In this document: positions 60,623-64,000 of the stretch, one piece after another
Layout: each line of letters begins with the position of its first letter
Position numbering within the stretch: the stretch's first letter is position 1
NCBI GenBank assembly: GCA_024138025.1
Contig: JAMXBD010000093.1
Span: forward strand, 124,001 to 188,000
Length of the DNA: 64,000 nt
Origin: Combretum micranthum
Taxonomy: Eukaryota; Streptophyta; Magnoliopsida; Myrtales; Combretaceae
Direction: 5' to 3'
Program-made: the position numbers and the translations under genes
Notes under the pieces: model-generated
The model's input: only the letters and a program-made list of their open reading frames with translations
The model's database searches: none
Told to the model about the DNA's origin: nothing

Positions 60623-62230
60623 CTTCGAATCCCCTCCATCAATTTGATGAAGATCGAAGCAAAAACGGGTAAAAAATGAGCTCAAAATGGCCATGTCATG
60701 TGGGAAAATTGGTCATTTGCCTAGGGAAGACGACATGCGTGTACGACATACAAATTATACGTGCAACACATGCGAGTGTGTGTATCTCACAAGCCAAGCA
60801 AAAAAAATATTTTTTTTTGCCCCCCACGTGAATTCAAATCTTGGTCACTTTTGTGTGTGTGTGTGTGTGTGTGCGCGCCTTTTACCATCACGCCATTAAC
60901 CTATTGCTTGGTTTTGTTTTGCATGGAAAATGTATTTAAGATATCAATAATGGGCCTAGTTAATTAAGCCCATTAATATGGAGTATTTAACTAGGTCCAA
61001 GATAAATGTAAAATTAAAATTAATATTATATCAAGCACGTATGTGTGTGTATATATATTCTTATGTTACTTTTATATTATCTATATTATTTTTCTTTTAT
61101 TATTGTTGTTATAATTTGTTGACTCAACATAATATTAATTTTTATTATAAATTAAAACCTTAAATGGGCAAAAATGAGGTATTTACAGCTCCTTAAGAGT
61201 AAACTCCACACCACTTTTTATTTATAACCATCAAATGTTCTTACAGAACCACAAACAAACACTTTCACAAACAACATGAGTTATGCCATTTCACTTAACA
61301 CCCACACATAAGACACAACTCATACACTTATAAAAAAAACACAACAAATACACTAAAAAAACACATGAGCAGTGCCTTAAAAAGATTCTCCGCATAAACT
61401 CTCAATGGCACTATGCATTCTCTCTCAAGAGATATTTAGGAAATACGAGAGACATATTTAGTATTTAGCATAGTGACAAGATTAATTTTCACATTTGAGC
61501 TCATTTCCCTCTTTATATATGCCCTCTAACCCATATTGAAAGGGTCTTCAAGAAATTTTCTAGTTGCTCATTTTTCTCTAGGAATGTCATTGCATTAAAA
61601 GATCCAATGGATAGTTTTGTGTCAACTACCTTCTAGACGCTTTCTGGAAAACTCATGTCTTGTTCACTTGATTTCCTTATTGTTCATACCTTACTTGCAC
61701 CACACACCTTGCCTGTACCAAAAGTTTCTATTGTTCAGACGCCACACCCTAGCATCTAAGCACCTGTTAAAAAGCACATGGTCAGAAGCTCTTGAGTCAT
61801 GTGAATCTACCCTATTGTCAAAACGCCATCTCTATCATCTAGAAGTTGGCTTCAATTTCATGACCAATCCTTCTTATCATGATAACATTCATCACTATGC
61901 CATGGCATCTAGATGCTAGCATCCATCATCTTGCCCAACATCCATATTTTAGCTGCAATGCTTAAGGTCCTACAGAAACATAACAAACACGAGCACAAAT
62001 ACATATATATTAGCAAACAAAATCTCAATTTATCAAGCATATTTTGCCTATTAAGTGTGACTTAGCTATATCATTTGAGTAATTATGAAATGTATTTCTT
62101 TATCAAAATTTAACTTGAATCCTTCGGTTCAACCAATCCAAGCCACAATTTATACATGTTAAAAAATTATATATTTAAAGGAAATATCTTTATTAAAATA
62201 ATCATTTTGGACATGTGATCGTCCATAATT
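60623..62230. other. Mixed remnants; possible antisense Copia LTR at about 61190-61980
   Basis: 60852-60878 is a TG then CG microsatellite. 61190-61980 read on the minus strand has words like gtgaaatggcataactcatg that recall the Copia right LTR near 49030. The resemblance is weak and no boundaries were found. The 100-codon frame at 61617-61919 matches no domain I know. Confidence 0.3.
60852..60878. repeat. (TG)n microsatellite ending in (CG)n
   Basis: Eleven TG units followed by CGCGC. Confidence 0.95.
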
Positions 62231-62239
62231 TATTAAAAT

Positions 62240-63457
62240 AGACATAGCCATAGGCACAGTTCGGTTCTAAACCAAGAACAAAACCGGAATTGTAATTGGA
62301 CTGCTTTGCCAGTTCTAGAATTAGCTAAGGAACCACTAATTTTTTGGTTCGTTGGCGATTCTACAGACCATAATTGGATTAAACCAATGGTTCCACTTAA
62401 ACAAAAGAGAAAAATATAGGAAGATTTAAAAAAAATATACATTAAATATATAATTACTAATGTTTACACTATTTCATATGAATAGTAAATTTTATTACTT
62501 ATTTACAATATTTAATGTATTATTATCAACACAAATTCCTCAAATCAAAATTTATTGCATTAATAATATAATATAATTTTTTATATTGAATTTTATTTTT
62601 ATCTTCTAGCGTATTTTGCAATCTCATATTACTAATTACAATTAATATTGGTTGTATTCGTATATAAATAAATATGCATTCTAAACAAATTTTTTAAAGT
62701 TTTGATTCAATAATTTAACACTTTTAGACCCAATTAATTGTTTTGAGTTAAAAGTTTATTTTAGTAAAAACTAAAATTCATTTATCTTTTATTTTTTTCT
62801 TTTTGAAAAAAAGATAGTTCCAACATTCCAAAATCAGAATCGGGAATCGCCAGTTCCTGTTCCTCATTTTAAAGACCTAAAATCGGTGGTTCTAATTCTT
62901 GTTCGGGTTCCGATTCGATTCGATTTTGAAACCGTGTTTATATCTTAAAAGAGTCAGTTGGACAACTAGTTCAATGTAGATTAAATATAGGTAGTATAAA
63001 CGATTTCAAAAAATTTCGTTAGTTAATTGAATAATTGACCAAAGTTTAGTGCTAAATGCAATATTTTGTTTGGCAATTCCAAGCATTGTATTTTATGTCT
63101 AACAATAACAAGAAAAAATTTATTAAGTATTATATGCTATATATTATGTTATTGATTCACTGGACTATAATGATGATCTAAAAAAATGGCAAGATAAACC
63201 GATTGATCATCGGAGAAGTTTATTTAAACTAATTATATATGAATTTAAACTATTTTATTTGTGTTGTTGGCAATAACATATTAAATATCGTGAATAAGTA
63301 ATAAATTTTAACATTTATATGAAATAATTTAAATTTTAACAATTATATATTTAATGTATTTTTTATCCTTTTTTTTAATGGAACCAGATGGAACCGCCGG
63401 TTCCACCGACTCTAGGTCAAAGAACCACTAGAAATCGTGAAACTGGTGATTCCGTAG
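62240..63457. mobile_element. hAT-like non-autonomous transposon cluster
   Basis: Three segments (62250-62400, 62814-62938 and 63380-63457) are rich in ggttc/gaacc words in both orientations. The first begins cacagttcggttc and the second ends gaaaccgtg, compatible with inverted ends of the type CACRGTT. A gaaccactaa...gattctac phrase near 62331 recurs near 63422-63457. AT-rich DNA separates them and no transposase is present. No 8-bp duplication was found, so boundaries are uncertain. Confidence 0.4.
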
Positions 63458-63838
63458 CATATTCTTAATCATTCTTTAATAGGATTAGCTAATGAACAAA
63501 TTGGTCTACCAAGAATAGTTTACCAACAACCCAATGAACCTGTTTACGAAGAACCAATTGCTTCGGAAATAGGAGATCGAGAACTCAATACTTTAGAAAA
63601 ACCCTTTGAACCTGATAGGGATTTTCTAAACAAAGAATTTGGATCAACTAAAAATGAGAAAATTAGAAATTGGTATTTTAGAACCTTTTCTATTTACAAA
63701 AATGAAATCAAAGATGAATATTATAATTTCATGTTTGATAATGAAATCCAAATATTATTTTTTAACTGGTTTCAAGAATACTATTTGCCACCAAAACAAA
63801 TCAATGTTATAAACCACTATTTTAAATGGAAAATATGA
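63458..63838 (+). pseudogene. Open stretch of unidentified polyprotein-like sequence, 126 codons, no start
   Basis: Opens after a TAG at 63455-63457 and ends at TGA 63836-63838; only one internal Met codon occurs and it is late. The first third is acidic and Pro-rich; the rest is charged and aromatic, with RNWYFRTFS and FFNWFQEYY words. This composition recalls the upstream parts of retroelement or endogenous pararetrovirus polyproteins in plant genomes, but I do not recognise a definite domain. Reading beyond the stop gives only short open pieces to the end of the window. It adjoins the hAT-like cluster, which may have disrupted it. Confidence 0.35.
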
Positions 63839-64000
63839 GATAGTCAGGTAATATAATCTAATCATCTGCCTTTAACCAAATTAAAACAATTTTATAAGAA
63901 CAATGAAACAACTCTAGCACCCTTCAAAGATTCACAAAATGAAGAAACTGGAGTTAAAAAATAATTGAACAAAATAACTTCACTAACCAACATTTACAGA

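Noticed and set aside
61617..61919. 100-codon open frame
   Set aside because: No recognisable domain; the area resembles antisense LTR sequence.

Overview
The window is nuclear DNA from a flowering plant, most likely a eudicot. It is AT-rich, its introns are GT-AG, and most of it is LTR-retrotransposon debris. Only one intact protein gene can be reconstructed. No rRNA, intact tRNA gene, CRISPR array or organelle-like block was seen.

Gene content. At 22,013-30,692 (+) lies a complete 19-exon gene for the cytosolic phenylalanyl-tRNA synthetase beta subunit (597 codons, every junction in phase). About 4.7 kb downstream, at about 35,400-36,760 (+), is a decayed strictosidine-synthase-like gene (six-bladed propeller family), recognisable only by reading across stops and frameshifts. 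At the right edge (63,458-63,838) is an open stretch with no start codon. It looks like a piece of a viral or retroelement polyprotein, but I could not identify it.

Mobile elements. (1) 38,941-44,600 is a full-length Ty3/gypsy chromovirus on the minus strand. It has two LTRs, a tRNA-iMet primer site, a polypurine tract, gag, protease, RT, RNase H, integrase and a C-terminal chromodomain, all broken by stops. (2) It sits inside one LTR of an older Ty1/Copia element (about 38,650-49,345) that keeps a decayed gag but no visible pol. (3) A 259-bp TRIM element lies inside that Copia gag. (4) At about 54,238-60,622 a long LTR-like sequence (C) is split by another 3.7-kb LTR-like sequence (D) with a perfect GATGG target duplication. 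(5) Relatives of C lie at 10,766-14,214 (B, plus) and from 2,613 rightward (A, minus). (6) There is an antisense Copia LTR at about 17,875-18,880, two possible tRNA-derived SINE fragments, a hAT-like cluster near 62,240-63,460 and several local tandem repeats.

Layout: 1-21,900 is repeat-derived DNA; 22.0-30.7 kb is the PheRS gene; 30.7-38.6 kb is intergenic with the pseudogene; 38.6-49.3 kb is the Copia/chromovirus/TRIM nest; 49.3-53.5 kb is AT-rich with no assigned gene; 53.5-60.6 kb is the C/D nest; 60.6-64.0 kb is mixed remnants. I found no convincing new biological system. The most informative parts are the nested insertions, the transition-biased decay of the chromovirus, the strictosidine-synthase-like pseudogene and the short GC-rich repeat islands inside the long LTR family.
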